This document shows positions 44,643-56,836 of a DNA stretch of 64,000 bases, in pieces. The translations under genes were made by a program, and so were the position numbers. The first letter of the stretch is position 1; every line of letters starts with the position of its first letter. The notes below the pieces were generated by a model, which was not told where the DNA came from, ran no database searches, and saw only the letters and a list, made by a program, of their open reading frames with translations. This DNA is from Clytia hemisphaerica (Eukaryota > Cnidaria > Hydrozoa > Leptothecata > Clytiidae), in NCBI GenBank assembly GCA_902728285.1, contig CACVBU010001379.1, positions 1,190,624 to 1,254,623 of the forward strand. The letters are read 5' to 3'.

Positions 44643-47153
44643 CGGTTTGTGTAATTTACGATGCGCGATCCAACGATTCACGATGCACGATGCACGATCC
44701 ATGCATGATTTATGTCGATTTATGTTAATTATTCTAATTATGCACGAATAAGTTTTCATAATGCTAGTTACAAACATCATATAACAATGACGAAAAAAAA
44801 TTTAAAAAAGAAGGGGAAATAATTTATCATAATCAGAATGATTAAAATAACTTATATCTTCTGTGTAGAAAAGCCAAAAATTGATAGCGAGGGAAAGAAA
44901 ATGTTTGCCGTATACCTCACTCCTTTTTAAAACTAGCAAGTAGCTGTCGCTATGAATGCCCCGCTGATAGCAGATATTAGCCCAGAGGAACTTAGCCACG
45001 AAGAGAGCAAGGGAATCATAATCAGACTATAAATTGGTGAAATGAGTCTTCATAAAAAGTGCTCAATGTTACTAGAGCTGTTTAAAGTTAAAACACGAGC
45101 AGATGCGGTTAAAATGTTCTCAGTAAGATCCATACATAACGAAAGTATCAATCTAAAAAAAAACTGTTAAATCTACACTTTTTGATGATACAAAGTGACC
45201 TAAATTAAAACCATTACAGGCTTCGCAACATGTTAAGAACTAGAATGATATCAAAGTTAATTTTCTTCAATCACCAGATAAAAATCACTTTTGAAAACCC
45301 AATCATAAGAATGTGTATGTACTGTGAAACTGAAAGTGCTTCACTCCCATAAAGAATACTACATAATGCAGATTAAACGTGAATTCCAAAATGAAATTGA
45401 ATACAATTTCAGTCATTTGATTTGAAATTTAAAAAGTAAGTAACTTTGGACTGGTGGCATACTGTAGATATAATTTATTTGTATCAAAGGTTACTGAAAA
45501 TTATCTAAAAAAAATTAACAATCTTTATACATGTTTCTGCAAAAAGTGAAAATCTGAAAATCTTCGACGTACATACATATCGAAGTACCCTTCTGGCACG
45601 ACATAAACAGCATTTTCAAAGTTTGCTAAAGCTTCAATATTGGCGTAAAGAATTATTTACAAAATAGCATCAAATACTCCATAATCTATTATTTTTCGGC
45701 TTTTGTTCCGCTTCTGTTTACATTTTTCTGCTGGCTCCCCCCCCCCATGCTCAACCATTTTTTGCTGTAGTACACTGTGCTTCAAAAAATGTCCACGAGA
45801 ATGAATTGGTTCATGTTAGTCATAGTACATTCTCATTGGCATGTCTCACTCACTACAGTAAACCTTCTGTAAGAAACTCAATTTTGGTACCAGTTTTTGG
45901 CACGTTTTGGCGCAAGGCTTACTCTTTGAAAAATTACTTTTGGCGCATGCAATATCATCCATTATACTTACAGGGTACGTACGTACTCTCTGCTTTCCAC
46001 CAAAAATTTCAGTTTAATTTCCTTCAAATGAAGTCACTATATAGGTAAACAATATGAATTAACGGTCAATTTCCCTTTTGTCTATCTATGCCTTTATAAT
46101 ATCAGTAGGGTTTCGGTAGAGCAGCGCATAACACTGTGTGTGTAACACACTGTCATTGAAGATGTCCGTCGTCCATTCTGACAATCGTATAAGGTTTGAT
46201 CCAATATCAGTAGTTTGATAGTGATTCATTCAGTAGCAAACAATGTCCCTCAAGTAAATCCAGTTGAGCAACTACGTTAAAAAGATATTAACCAAGCAAA
46301 AATCTTGTGTGCTGTTTGGTTTGTTGTGGACGGTGGACCGTTGTGGACTGACGGAACTTTCAATTTCTCGCTTTCACAAATGCTCTGTGTAAAATGCACG
46401 AAAGTTAAAAAAAATATCACGAAAAAAATCGGAAAAAACATGAATATTTTTCTGGCGAGCAGGTCCGCTACGTGAAGCAACAAAAGCCCCTGCGGGGCAA
46501 TGAAAGAAAAAGCCTTGACGTCATAGAAAAGTTTTGGCGCGAAAAATATATTAAAACACAAACTCATTTTTGCATGTTTATTATTTTCTTAAGAACAGTG
46601 AATAAAGGCAAATAAGGAATCATTGGCTACATTACTTTTGGTATGTTCTTATAAAAGCCTTTCATCAACTGAATTGCAACTGGTGTTTTTATTTATTTGA
46701 TATTTTTCTTTGTTTGATGATCAAGGCAATTCATTTGATCTTTCTCAAAAAAAGGTGAGTTTATACACGCGCTCTTCATTAAAAAACGTCTTCCCTACTT
46801 TACCACAACATTGTAAATTGTTTTTATAACCCTTTCTCAATCCAATGCATTTGGTTGGTTTAATCGGAGAAACGTTTTTTTTTTAAGAAAGAAAGCAAAA
46901 AGGTTACAAGATATTCAATTCAAAGCATGGGCAAAAAAGTTTATGTTTTGATTTGATTTGATTTGATTGTTGAGGTTAAAATATATACACGCATACTTTA
47001 AATTGATTTTCCAGGAATACAAAAGAAGAAATTAAGATATGTGAACTGTAAATGCATAATTAGAATAATTAACATAATATATGCATGGATCGTGCATCGC
47101 GCATCGTGAATCCTGTGAATCGTTGGATCGCGCATCGTAAATTACACAAACCG
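44643..47153. mobile_element. 2.5-kb region bounded by ~102-bp inverted repeats
   Basis: 44643-44744 (CGGTTTGTGTAATTTACGAT start, GCACGATG repeats, ATTCTAATTATGCA end) is inverted at 47053-47153 with small differences. The interior is AT-rich with no transposase seen. TSD not resolved. Probably a non-autonomous DNA transposon. Confidence 0.55.
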
Positions 47154-47159
47154 GACCTT

Positions 47160-48150
47160 TTGGTAGCCATACCACAGTTATCAAATCTCCTTTTAATGAT
47201 CTGAAATTAATAACTTTTGATTATTGACAGTAGTGATAATATAACATCCATCTAGCAACTTAAGATTCATTTCAGACGGTTGCTAACTTCTTTTTATTGC
47301 AATGATGGCCATAAACCGAAAAGAAGATAGAACTAAAACTTTAAATGAGGCTATCCTAGCAACAAAATCATCTCAAGGAATTTTTTAAAGCAGTGGTCTT
47401 AAAAAGTGAATTTTCACTACAGCATAATAAATTTGATCGGTAGCCACCGTTATCAGAATTTTTTCTTTTAAATAAAGCGACTCGTCTGAAACTGATGTCA
47501 GCAAAATTTTAATAAAAAGTCTTTTCAAATTTGTAAATAAAAGGAAGAAAAAAATCTTGCTCCACATTTTTCTTTATTCATTACAAAAGATTCTATTTAT
47601 TTCAATCTGCTGATTCAACATACATTATAACTATGTAAAAGGTCAATGGCTTTAAGATGCTATTTTTAAAACTGGTTCTATGAGGCGGTCGAGGTTTTGA
47701 AGATGAGTGAGGGAGCTATTTTATGGAATTTACCAAAGTAACCAAAATAAACATTAATGAAAATGGTTGCCACTGGAAACAAAGCTGACTTCATCTTAGG
47801 TGAAATAACTTAATACCTTCAAAAGATGTTAATTAAGTTCTTTTGAACACAACAAATTAATCCAAGCTGCTTTAGATAATCCGTAAGTATTTGCATCAAC
47901 AAAGCTCTGCAGGAGAGAAAGGAAAATAGCTAATTCAAATAGACTAGATTAGTTTAAGAGCATGACTAACATAAAAATGTAAAATGGCGAGCCATAAGAA
48001 CATCCAATGTTTATAAGAACATCCAATTTCAGAAGCCTTCGGATGTTCTTAACTTTTTGAGTTTCAAGCCTAAAGATGTTCTTAACATGTTCTTATTCCC
48101 CCCGGGGGGGGGGTACTAGGGCAAGATTTTAAACAATTTAGCCCCCTCTT
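47160..48150. other. Non-coding, with a fragment of the GTTCTTA-rich MITE
   Basis: About 47995-48090 matches the interior of 7898-8152 (AGAAGCCTTCGGATGTTCTT). It ends in a C8G8-type run near 48098-48113. Confidence 0.5.
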
Positions 48151-48248
48151 ATTTACGTAACTACTTACCAGCAAGACTTGCGGCACCGGGTAATCTAAGA
48201 ACAAGAAATCCTATTTATCAACTTAATATTCGAACTGAGCATTTCCGG
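48150..48248 (+). pseudogene. LINE reverse-transcriptase C-terminal fragment, upstream half
   Basis: The plus frame reads NNLAPSYLRNYLPARLA and NPIYQLNIRTEHFR, typical of LINE C-terminal regions. It is cut at CCGG (48245-48248) by the 1.97-kb element and continues at 50220. Confidence 0.7.
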
Positions 48249-50219
48249 TGTGACAAAAAAAATTAACTCCCCTAAATAATGACTCCCCAGTCATAATAAA
48301 CTAGTAAATAGTGACTCCCCACCTCAAAATAAACTAGTAAATGAAGACTCCCTAGAGTTGCTATTTCCTAGGAAATCTTGACTCCCTTTGGTTTAAAATG
48401 ACTCCCCTCTATTATCTATGACAAAATTATTTAAAAATTCATTTGGCTATCCAGGGCTAACTCTACAGACCCCCGTAAGAGAAATACTCCATCTGAGGGA
48501 AGCATTTCCTTCAAGAATTTTTAGATTTGGCTCAAAATTTGTATACTGTATACTTCCCTCTTTGTAAGATCATGTTACAAAATACTGGCGAGAAACCGAA
48601 TGAGGAATAAACGTTTAAACTTCGTGTCTACCGACAATTACGTGAAGAATCTGTTCTGCGGAATACCATACATTCTGAAAATTCTTAAAGTCCCTTGAAA
48701 AATGAAAGAATTTCGGCAAAAGGTGGGTGTCAACGACGAAAATCAGCTTTGCAAAAAATTTTTATTTCATAGCCTTGAACGAGAAAAGTAACGAATTAGC
48801 AAAATTTAGCATCTTAAATCAATCCTCAAGAGGTTTAAAATGAAAAACAGGGGACAATAGAAACCAACGAGAGAATGCACTTGTCACAGTGATCTTTTAG
48901 AAGAAATATTTACAGTAACCCCAATGTGATGAAAGTTAGATACAGTACGTCCATAAAAAATTACTCTTGTCTCCCGAATAGACGGGGGGGGGGTCCGAAT
49001 AAGCAGGGGGGGTAGGAAAATTTTCCAAATTCTAATAAGCGGGGGGATGGAATAAGAGGGGGGGGGGGCAATTTCAAGACAGAATTTTTTTTAACTGATA
49101 TCAATTTCAACAACAAAAAAGAAACTTTAGCAAATGAACACGTAAAACAATTAGCGGGGGGGCGTCTAATCGGGAGACAAGAGTAGTCCTCCGTCTTTGA
49201 AGTGGTATAGCTTTTCGAATTTTGGGCCAATTTTGAAAATTCTTCCACAGTGAGATGGAGCATTTATCAGGCTTTCCAAAAATATAACTTTTCAAAAAAA
49301 GCTTCACAACATAAAGGAAAATCGAAGATTTAAGCCATGTTACAGTTCAGTTGCTCCGTAATCATCAATTAAATCTTTTGTTTATCTATCATTTTACATA
49401 AGAAATTATGCTTATAACTTTTTCATGTCTTGTGCTATTAAATAACAAGTTTTAAATAATTGTGCTATGATGAAAAATTTTACATGGTTCGATGCGGAAT
49501 TTTACGAGGATTACAATGGTATAAAAATCGCAATGTAAAAGTTTTTGCCTGATTTTTAAAAAATCTAAAACTAAAATCTTATAAGAGTTGTCAAACCGGT
49601 TTTCTTTTGATAAGTCAAGTTAATTTATCGTTAAAATTGTTAAGAACATAACTATTAGTTAAAAACTTGATTTTTAAGTTTTAGAAATCTTTTTTGAGCA
49701 AAGTCTTTGTACTTTTGAATAGAGGGGAAGATTTCCTTTTTAACGGTATAAAATTTATGAAAGATTAATTTTTCTATCGAAGGCTATGGCACTTTTAAAA
49801 CAGAGGACTAATTTCTCCTGGACGTACTGTATAAATAAAAAGACAACTTTGGTAAAAACTGTAACAAACAGATCACACGGCTATAAAACAAAGGAACGTA
49901 CAAAAGTTTTTCTTTAAGGACCTTAAAATGATACCTGGAAGATCTATTAGAAAGGCGAAGGAAGAATATCTTGCAAAGACATTCAAATACGAATGCTAAA
50001 GGGCCCTTAATATGTATGGATATATATAGTAAAGTAGTGTGAACAAACAATGACTACTTTGGGGGGGGGTCATGATAAACTAGTTTATCTTGACCCCCTC
50101 AGCTTTTTTAAGGGGAGTCAATATTTCCTAGGAAATTTCTACTCTAGGGGAGTCATTATTTCCTAGTTTATATTAACTGGGGGGACAACATTTACAGGGA
50201 GTTAAAATAATCCGCTACA
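48249..50219. mobile_element. 1.97-kb non-autonomous transposon with 4-bp TSD CCGG
   Basis: It starts TGTGAC and ends CGCTACA. The outer ~25 nt are imperfect inverted repeats (both reach TTAACTCCC). Inside each end are inverted subrepeats of AATAAACTAGT and GACTCCCC or TTTCCTAGGAAAT (about 48260-48420 and 50070-50200). The CCGG copies flank it exactly, and the split LINE frame resumes after it. No transposase found. A C/G-run MITE is nested inside. Confidence 0.7.
48964..49183. mobile_element. Nested G-run-rich MITE, TIR CTCTTGTCTCCCGA, TA TSD
   Basis: CTCTTGTCTCCCGA at 48964 pairs with TCGGGAGACAAGAG to 49183, with TA on both sides. TAAGCGGGGG blocks inside mirror the CGCTTATTA/C-run blocks of 36858-37105. 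Confidence 0.7.
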
Positions 50220-50824
50220 CCGGAATTCTTTTTATCCATACTGCATAACACAGTGGAATATTCTGGCTGGTCGTATAAGAGATATGCCTTCAGTATCTAC
50301 CTTCAAAAAAGCAATCCTCGAGTTTCTAAGGCCCAAAGCTTTTCCTGTTTTTGGAGCTCGTGACAACCAGGGTGTGATCCTTCTCAATCGTCTTTGAGTA
50401 GGATTTAGTCACCTCAACGAACATAAATTTAGACACGGTTTTCGTGACACCTTAGATCCATTTTGTGCGTGTAGAACAAATTCCATCGAAAACTCTCAAC
50501 ACTTTCTTTTGCACTGCTCTATTTACTCTCAGGCAAGACATCTTTTGTTTGAATTTATTCTCGACTCTGAAAGGTTTAGTGGTGCCTTATTTTAGTTTGA
50601 TGATCTTCTTACACAGCTCTATAATATTTTTTAATATTTGTGTTTATCCTTTTAGTGATGGTTTTCCCTTTAAGTTTTTAATTTTATTCAATAGCTTAGT
50701 ACCCTTGGCGATATCACTTAGTGCCTTGCGGGGGGATGAGCTATTTTGTTTGTTTTTGTAAGTAGTATATGTTCGTAAGTGTAATGTAGCTTCTCAAATC
50801 ATATGAAAAAAAAAAAAAAAATGG
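50220..50824 (+). pseudogene. LINE C-terminal fragment with 3' tail, downstream half
   Basis: It continues from 48248: NSFYPYCITQWNILAGRIRD, later VGFSHLNEHKFRHGF and CACRTNSIENSQHFLLHC (zinc-knuckle-like Cys/His), typical of the C-terminus of many invertebrate LINEs. An in-frame TGA occurs at about 50396, and the stretch ends in a poly-A run (50806-50820). Confidence 0.75.
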
Positions 50825-51151
50825 TTGCGCCTCCTCGTTCCTCTTTTGAAAACCATTCAAACTAATTCACAATTAATGCCCATGGGTCCCGTCAACGGGG
50901 GACCCAGGGGGCATGGCCCCTCATGTTTTTTACCAAAAAAAGCTACTATTAAAAGATTTTCATTATTTTTACATGAATTATTTTTCAAATTGAATTGAAA
51001 TGAGTCCAAAAGTAGCATATTGAACCCTTAAAAATTCAAAAATTTTCTCCGTTGCCCAACCATGGTAGTCAATTTACTCAAATATACCTCAGCCCTCAAG
51101 CTGGGGCCCTTTGATGTGACCCACCAGTTGTCAAACAATTTTTGATATTCA

Positions 51152-51303
51152 TAAGTCAAGATTATGTCATTTTTCCTATCGGAAACACCCGAAAAAACTG
51201 GAATTTGACTCCTGTGTTTTACTAGAAATAGACAAACAGAGGTCAAATTCCTTCCAGATTTTTCGGGTGTTTCCGATAGCAAAAATGATATAATGGTGAC
51301 TTA
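51152..51303. repeat. Long hairpin-forming inverted repeat
   Basis: 51152-51209 and 51242-51303 pair with few mismatches (core CTATCGGAAACACCCGAAAA) around a 32-nt spacer. It could be a foldback MITE or fold as an RNA hairpin. Confidence 0.7.
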
Positions 51304-51530
51304 CGCGTATGAGAATGCCGAAAAACTGATTGACGACCAAGCACATACCGGCATAACGGCATTTTATTCATACCAATGGGTATATAGCGTGGTATAAAAC
51401 TGCATTTATCCAGAGAATATGAGCGTGAAAACTAATTTTCTAGGCGTAATGACGTGAAATTGAGAAAAATTGACTCTTCTTGGTGGAAAATGATTTTGTG
51501 CAATTTGAATGGTGATTTTGTAGAAACTTT

Positions 51531-52442
51531 CTAACATGTCATTTGGAGTTTCTTTCTGAACTCCATGTCCCAGTCATAATTTTCTAAACTGGCATCGAGA
51601 TCTGACCAGCGAACAGCGTCACTAAAGAAGTTAAGAGAGTCGAAGAGTGAAAGCTTAGGTTGACTGTGGGATGGCTCGGTAGTAGCATTTGGTTGATATA
51701 AGGTAGCCATTTCAATTAACGAGTGATGAGAAATGCTATTTAGAATCGTAAGAATATTGTGGGAGAAAATCAAATTGTCATTATTGGTAAGTACAAGATC
51801 CAAGGTGTTCCCATCCTTTTGGGTTGGTTTTGTAATGTATTGGTTCATATGTAGATCTTGAAGGAATTGATTCAGAAACTCTATCATTTTAGGTTCTTCA
51901 GGATATGATGCTTGTTTTGGGATACACAAGGGCCATGCTATGTGGGGTAAATTGAAATCTCCACCAATAATTACATCTGGTGTTGGACTGCCATTGTCCA
52001 GAATCTTTGATTTCAACTTAGATATCCCGTCTTGAAATTCATTCAGTCTTGAAGGGTATCCATTCGCTGAATTATCTGGTTGGCGGTAAACAGTTGCGAT
52101 GACAAGATTTTCAGATTTCGAATGCAGAGCAAGGATTTCAACAACTCCGTTGGAGAATTCCACAACTTTTTCAAAAGTATTAGCTATATCGTCTCTCACA
52201 TAGAAAGAAGTGCCTCCACTGTCGCGTCCTCTTTTGGATTTTTTCTGTCTTTTTCTGTCTGACCTGAAAATTTTATACCCATCAATGGCTAGTTCTGCAT
52301 CAAGTTGATCTTTCAGCCAGGTTTCTGATAGGCCAATGAAGATTTGATTGGAAGGTGTCAGAATATCCTTCAAATATGGTGTTTTAGATTCAACTGTTTT
52401 TGGAGAGAGACCTTGGATGTTGAGGAAGGAGAAGTAATTCAT
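51531..52442 (-). pseudogene. LINE ORF2 N-terminus: AP-endonuclease domain only
   Basis: 304 codons start MNYFSFLNIQGLSPK, then ETWL, RQPD, GGDFNLPHI, LDLVLTNN and SHHSLIEM, the full set of motifs of the APE-type endonuclease that nicks target DNA in jockey/CR1/L2-like LINEs. A stop at 51531 follows about where the linker to the reverse transcriptase should start. No RT is found downstream, so the 3' part is missing. The ATG lies 18 nt after the ORF1 stop. Confidence 0.85.
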
Positions 52443-52459
52443 TGTTGCATTTGAGTCAT

Positions 52460-53877
52460 TTAGAAGTCTTGGAGATTCTTCAGTAGATGGAAGCGAGGTG
52501 GTTGTTGAAGGTTCTTTGGAGGTGGTATGTACATTTGCATGAGGGGTGGAATTTCCATTTGTTTCATTGTTCTGTTGATGGGGGGTGGGGCTGGTAAAAA
52601 TCCTGGTAGAATTGGTGTTGGTTGTTGTTGCTGTGGAGCCATAGGTTGGTACGTTGTCACAGGGGATTGTTGATTTGTTAATATCTGGTTCATTATGTAA
52701 GAGAACTTTGTGTCCATTACCTTCATCATCTCTTCTTTCAGAAGGTGGGCTGATTCTAAAAAAGTTGGGTCCTTGGTGGTCACCTCAGGTTTGGGCTTAT
52801 CTTTTTTTGTCCCTCTTACATGCCTGAGATTACAGTCTTTTTGGTAACAGTAGCCATTGGTAATTGAAGTTGAGCACATTTTAGGATGGAAGTCTTGACA
52901 TTGTTTTCCTTTATTGCATCCTCTGGGGGCTCGAGTTCCATGTGAAAGTAGCTTCTATCACATCCTTGGGTGGTTAAAGGAACAGTTTTTCCCTCTCAAG
53001 CCATGCTTGCAATTCCCTTTAACGTAGAAACGACAGGTCTTCTCCTTTTGAAGCAATGTTTGGTTGTCATTGCCTTTGGGTGAATTTGGTGCAGTTTGTT
53101 CAATTTGATCGTCCTTGGGATGGTCTGGTGCAAATATCTTTTTGCAGGTTTCTTTGGGAAAGTCTGGTGCAGGTATTTCTGTTAAGTCCTCATCAAGGAG
53201 ATTGATTTGATCAATATTCTCAAGATCTGGATAGATTCTTTCTATTTGTCGATTGGGAAGATCTGGTATTGGTTGGTAGGGTAAGTTGGTGAAATAGTTT
53301 TGTCTTTGGGTTTCTGGAGGGTTGCTTAATTCTGGCTGGGTAGGTGGTGTAGAATCTTTATTCTTTATGAACCTTTTCTTTTTTCCACAATCATCTTGTG
53401 GGATTTTGGTTAGTTCACAGGGTTGACAGACGTAGTAAAGTCCAGGGAGATTGAAAGGGTTGAAAGTCTTTTTGAAGGAAGCAGTGTCAAATTCCATTGT
53501 TGTTGCACCAAGGAGTTGAAGGTAGCATTTACGATGGACTTCTTGGCCACAAAAGACACATGCTAACAATGGAGTGTCTTCGATTTTGAAGCAATATGTC
53601 TCATTACATAATGAGCATTCGTCAGGAAGGAGATTTTGTAGTCTGCAAATTAGTGCATTGACATTTGCTGATTTTCGACTTTCAGGTGGGCTAAAGTTGA
53701 TTCCAGAACAGGTTTGTTGGATTTGCCAATGTCTTTAGTAAGTTGATCGAGGGATTTGCCATATTCATAACATCTAAGGCAAGACTTAACTTCATCATTT
53801 GGAGCAGAATTGAACAATTCAGCAATCAGATTCTCTGCAGCTTCAACCTTGTTTTGCCGTTCAACATTGTCAGACAT
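52460..53877 (-). pseudogene. LINE ORF1: PHD finger and CCCH zinc fingers, two frameshifts
   Basis: It begins MSDNVERQNKVEAAENLI (53877). After a ~1-nt frameshift near 53.68 kb it gives a PHD-like finger (CSLCNETYCF, CVFCGQEVHRKC, VCQPC), a Pro-rich linker, then CCCH fingers (CRFYVKGNCKHG..CSFNH; CNKGKQCQDFH; CSTSITNGYCYQ..CNLRH). The second break is near 52.95 kb. A Gln/Pro-rich tail ends at 52460. ORF1 products bind LINE RNA; PHD plus CCCH is an uncommon but known ORF1 type in invertebrate CR1/L2-like elements. Confidence 0.8.
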
Positions 53878-53911
53878 GGTTACGAATAGGGTTGACGTAT
53901 GGAGGTGAAAG

Positions 53912-54000
53912 TGTAAGGATTGTTACCTGCTCAGCTGCACATGGAATTCCAAACTCTGTCATGTGCAGCTGATCCTACAGTTTAAGAGTTGACAATCCTT
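53912..54000. other. LINE 5'UTR hairpin
   Basis: CAGCTGCACATG (53932-53943) pairs with CATGTGCAGCTG (53960-53971). An outer pair, AAGGATTGT and ACAATCCTT, encloses it. It lies directly upstream of ORF1. Confidence 0.5.
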
Positions 54001-55379
54001 TTAAAGCTTGTGGGAATAACGTGTGCAGGGCAGGGATTCTTGTGCAATCAGAAGAAAGAAGAAAAGTAAAGTGACTTAGCTCGATGCTGCACTTTGGGAG
54101 GCGTGCAGCAGTAAGTTGAAGCGTCATATAGATTGTCAGGAGCTTTTGTGTATAATCCAGAGTTATCCACCAGGTTGATTATGTTGATTGGAATCAGATT
54201 TCGTTTTATTAATTGTTTTCTTTCTCCTTACTTAATCACTAATGCTTAATGGAGTGAATTTTTTTATCTGACTTGAGAGGACCAATTCTCCAATTCTCCC
54301 AAGAGCACTAAATCATACCCAGAACAGATGTAAATTTCCAGGAGTCTTAATTTTCCTCTCGAACAGATAACTTATTCCAGGAGTCTAACTCAATAAAAAC
54401 AGTTCAATTTTCCAGGGAAATTCACCCCTCCGAACAGATATTTCGTACTTTCTAGCCGGCGGCTGCTCTTGTACCAAAAAAGGCTTGGAATAAAGTCTAA
54501 GCCACCGAGCCCCACCAAAATCGAAATATTCAATGAAAGAAAGTTTGAAGTGCTAAAATAGAAATTCTCGCCCTCAATGGTCAATGAAAATAATATCCCT
54601 TTGAAATATCTGAAATGTCTGAAATATCATTACGTATATCCACTCCGCCACACGCCCTTGCCCCGCCCGCTAGCTACCTATTTTTAGAGCACTTACATTT
54701 GAGTTCGTGTGTTTTTCATTTTCTTCTCGTGTTCAAGAACTCACACAGAACGCCGCAGATGACAAAAAAATTGACTGTATGTACGTAGGTAATAAGTAAA
54801 ATCTAATGGCTGATATGGTTATGGAGTGATCACTTTTTGAAGTTTCATTTTATACTCTGACTCCGATTGACAATCATCAGGTTTTTTACACAATGTTTGT
54901 CTGGTGCTACGCTACTGTACGTAAATTTTTCACACTAAATTTGTTTGCCATTTTATTCACACACCAGCTGACCGGGGACACTGACAAACAAGAAGAACAG
55001 TTCAGGAGTATTTTTTGCCTATGAGGGGGTTTATCTAATCTAAAGAATCCTGCATTACTAAAAATAGACAAAAAGAACGAGAAATTTCATGAAAAATAGA
55101 TATTTTGCCGTCCACAACCCCGACCGAAAGTGACTGTACAGTACCGCCCCTAGCCATTCATTCCCCTTCGTTTTATCACGAGAATTAACTACATGTGGTT
55201 TTTAAAAGAACGACAAATTACGCATGCGTGTTATTACAATGCAGGATCCTTTAGAGGAGCAGGCTGCTATAGGAAAGTATTTTACAATTTTCCCAAATTT
55301 CCTACGGATATTTTCATATTTTGATTTAAAAAAAGCCTACTCGGGTGCGAAAGAGAAATTGTGTATTTTTTAATACAGC
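54001..55379. other. Non-coding stretch
   Basis: No coding frame or TIR recognised. 54370-54430 has repeated CCAGG-type and GAACAGATA motifs. Confidence 0.35.
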
Positions 55380-55380
55380 G

Positions 55381-55859
55381 AGACGATCTCAATCGAACGG
55401 AATCGACGATCGAACCAGTCAAACCAAATCGAACGCAATCGACCGATTGAAATTCGATTGTCGAACGCAATCGAATCTCAATCGAACATTACCACAATTT
55501 TCAGATTCGATTAATATTCGATTGCGTTCGATTGATGTTCGATTACGTTCGATTGCGTTCGATCGTCGATTCATTGACCCCCGGATTGTTCATCGCATAA
55601 TTTCTACGGGAAATCGAAAGTAATTTCATTCGGCTTGTGATGTTTGAGAGCTTGAATGTTGGGAAGCTGCAAGAATACAAGAATAAAGCCAAACGATCTC
55701 AATCGAACGGAATTGACGATCGAACCAGTCGAACAATAATCGAACCAATCGAATATTACCCAAAATTTTGACGTTCAATTAAGAATTTCAATCGGTCGAT
55801 TGCGTTCGATTTGGTTTGATTGGTTCGATCGTCGATTCCGTTCGATTGAGATCGTCTGG
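55381..55859. mobile_element. TIR element with ~77-bp arms rich in TCGAACG motifs
   Basis: 55381-55457 (AGACGATCTCAATCGAACGG start) is inverted at 55783-55857. Inner blocks at 55535-55572 and 55690-55722 repeat the same arm sequence, suggesting a copy within a copy. ATACAG lies just outside both ends. AATCGAAC or its complement occurs more than twenty times. Confidence 0.65.
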
Positions 55860-55860
55860 A

Positions 55861-56536
55861 TACAGTACGCCGTTCATTAACTCAAATCAAATGACTTTGG
55901 ACGTTCGGTGAAATGGTGGCCGAATTACCGTCCCAAGTTAGAGCAGTTGACAGTACGGGAAAGGTGTATTGTAAAAAGGGCGCGCTAACAGTGAAAGTTA
56001 TCGTGACATGTAATAATGACAGAAAGTATGATTGATAAACTTGGTGGGGTTATCAAAACAAATTTGTTGTCAAAGAGATTTAACATTAAGTGAAAATACA
56101 GGACAGACAGTTAGTCACACTAACGTCCCGCCGAAATGCGTATCAAAGATTAATGCTGCGAAAGCGCTATAATCGTTTACTTGACTCGCAAGCAAAGAAT
56201 GCGCCGCCAAACTTCAAGAGGGATTCATGAAAAAATAACCCGACGCTTTTTAATGAAATTAACATTCTCAAGAACTATGAGAAATTGCCTAAAATTTGAG
56301 CCATAGATGAAAAAATTTGAGCCAAGTCGACCTTGAAAACTAATTTGAAGAGCAACTTCCCAAGAAAAAGATCTATGGGGGAGACGGAACCTACCGAGAT
56401 CCGCGCACCGCCGGATATGTCATTTCCCGGAAATTTTGCTGGACCTCAAACACTGACCCATTTACATGTGCGGAATTATTTTTACTTTAGCGTAGAAACA
56501 AGGCCTTAAAAATCGTAAAATTTGGTTGGTTGATAC
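55861..56536. other. Non-coding, with one TTAGAGCAGTTGAC terminal motif
   Basis: CCCAAGTTAGAGCAGTTGAC at 55933 matches the 5201-5607 MITE terminus. A second copy in the same orientation is at 57108. Otherwise nothing recognised. Confidence 0.4.
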
Positions 56537-56836
56537 CACAGATCTGTAAAGCCCGAAGGGCTAGATTTGCGGCTTTTATCGAAAAGTGAAGCCTAGTTTT
56601 GGAAGGATTTCCTACCAAAGTCACGTGACTAAAATATACAATTTCACCGGTTTGAGAGATGTGAAATAGCGTTTGCCGCCTACTTTTTTGATCTCGCGCT
56701 CCGAAAACAATTAAAATGCTAGATCCTATCCATCGGCACGAAATTTAAAAAGTCAAATTTTTGCTTCACTTTTTTTTGCTGGAGAAAGCTTAAAGTTGCC
56801 TATCTAGCCCTTCGGGCTTTACACAGATATCTGTGT
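56537..56836. mobile_element. AAGCCCGAAGGGCTAGA-family MITE, 9-bp TSD
   Basis: It starts CACAGATCTGTAAAGCCCGA and ends with the inverted counterpart. GGTTGATAC flanks both ends exactly (56528-56536 and 56837-56845). The 9-bp TSD suggests mobilisation by a Mutator-like transposase. Relatives: 58453-58695, 58757-58805, 63075-63361 and part of 15692-15765. Confidence 0.8.

Noticed and set aside
46277-46567. 96-codon minus-strand ORF with hydrophobic stretch
   Set aside because: No start context, conservation or splice signals; composition fits AT-rich noise.
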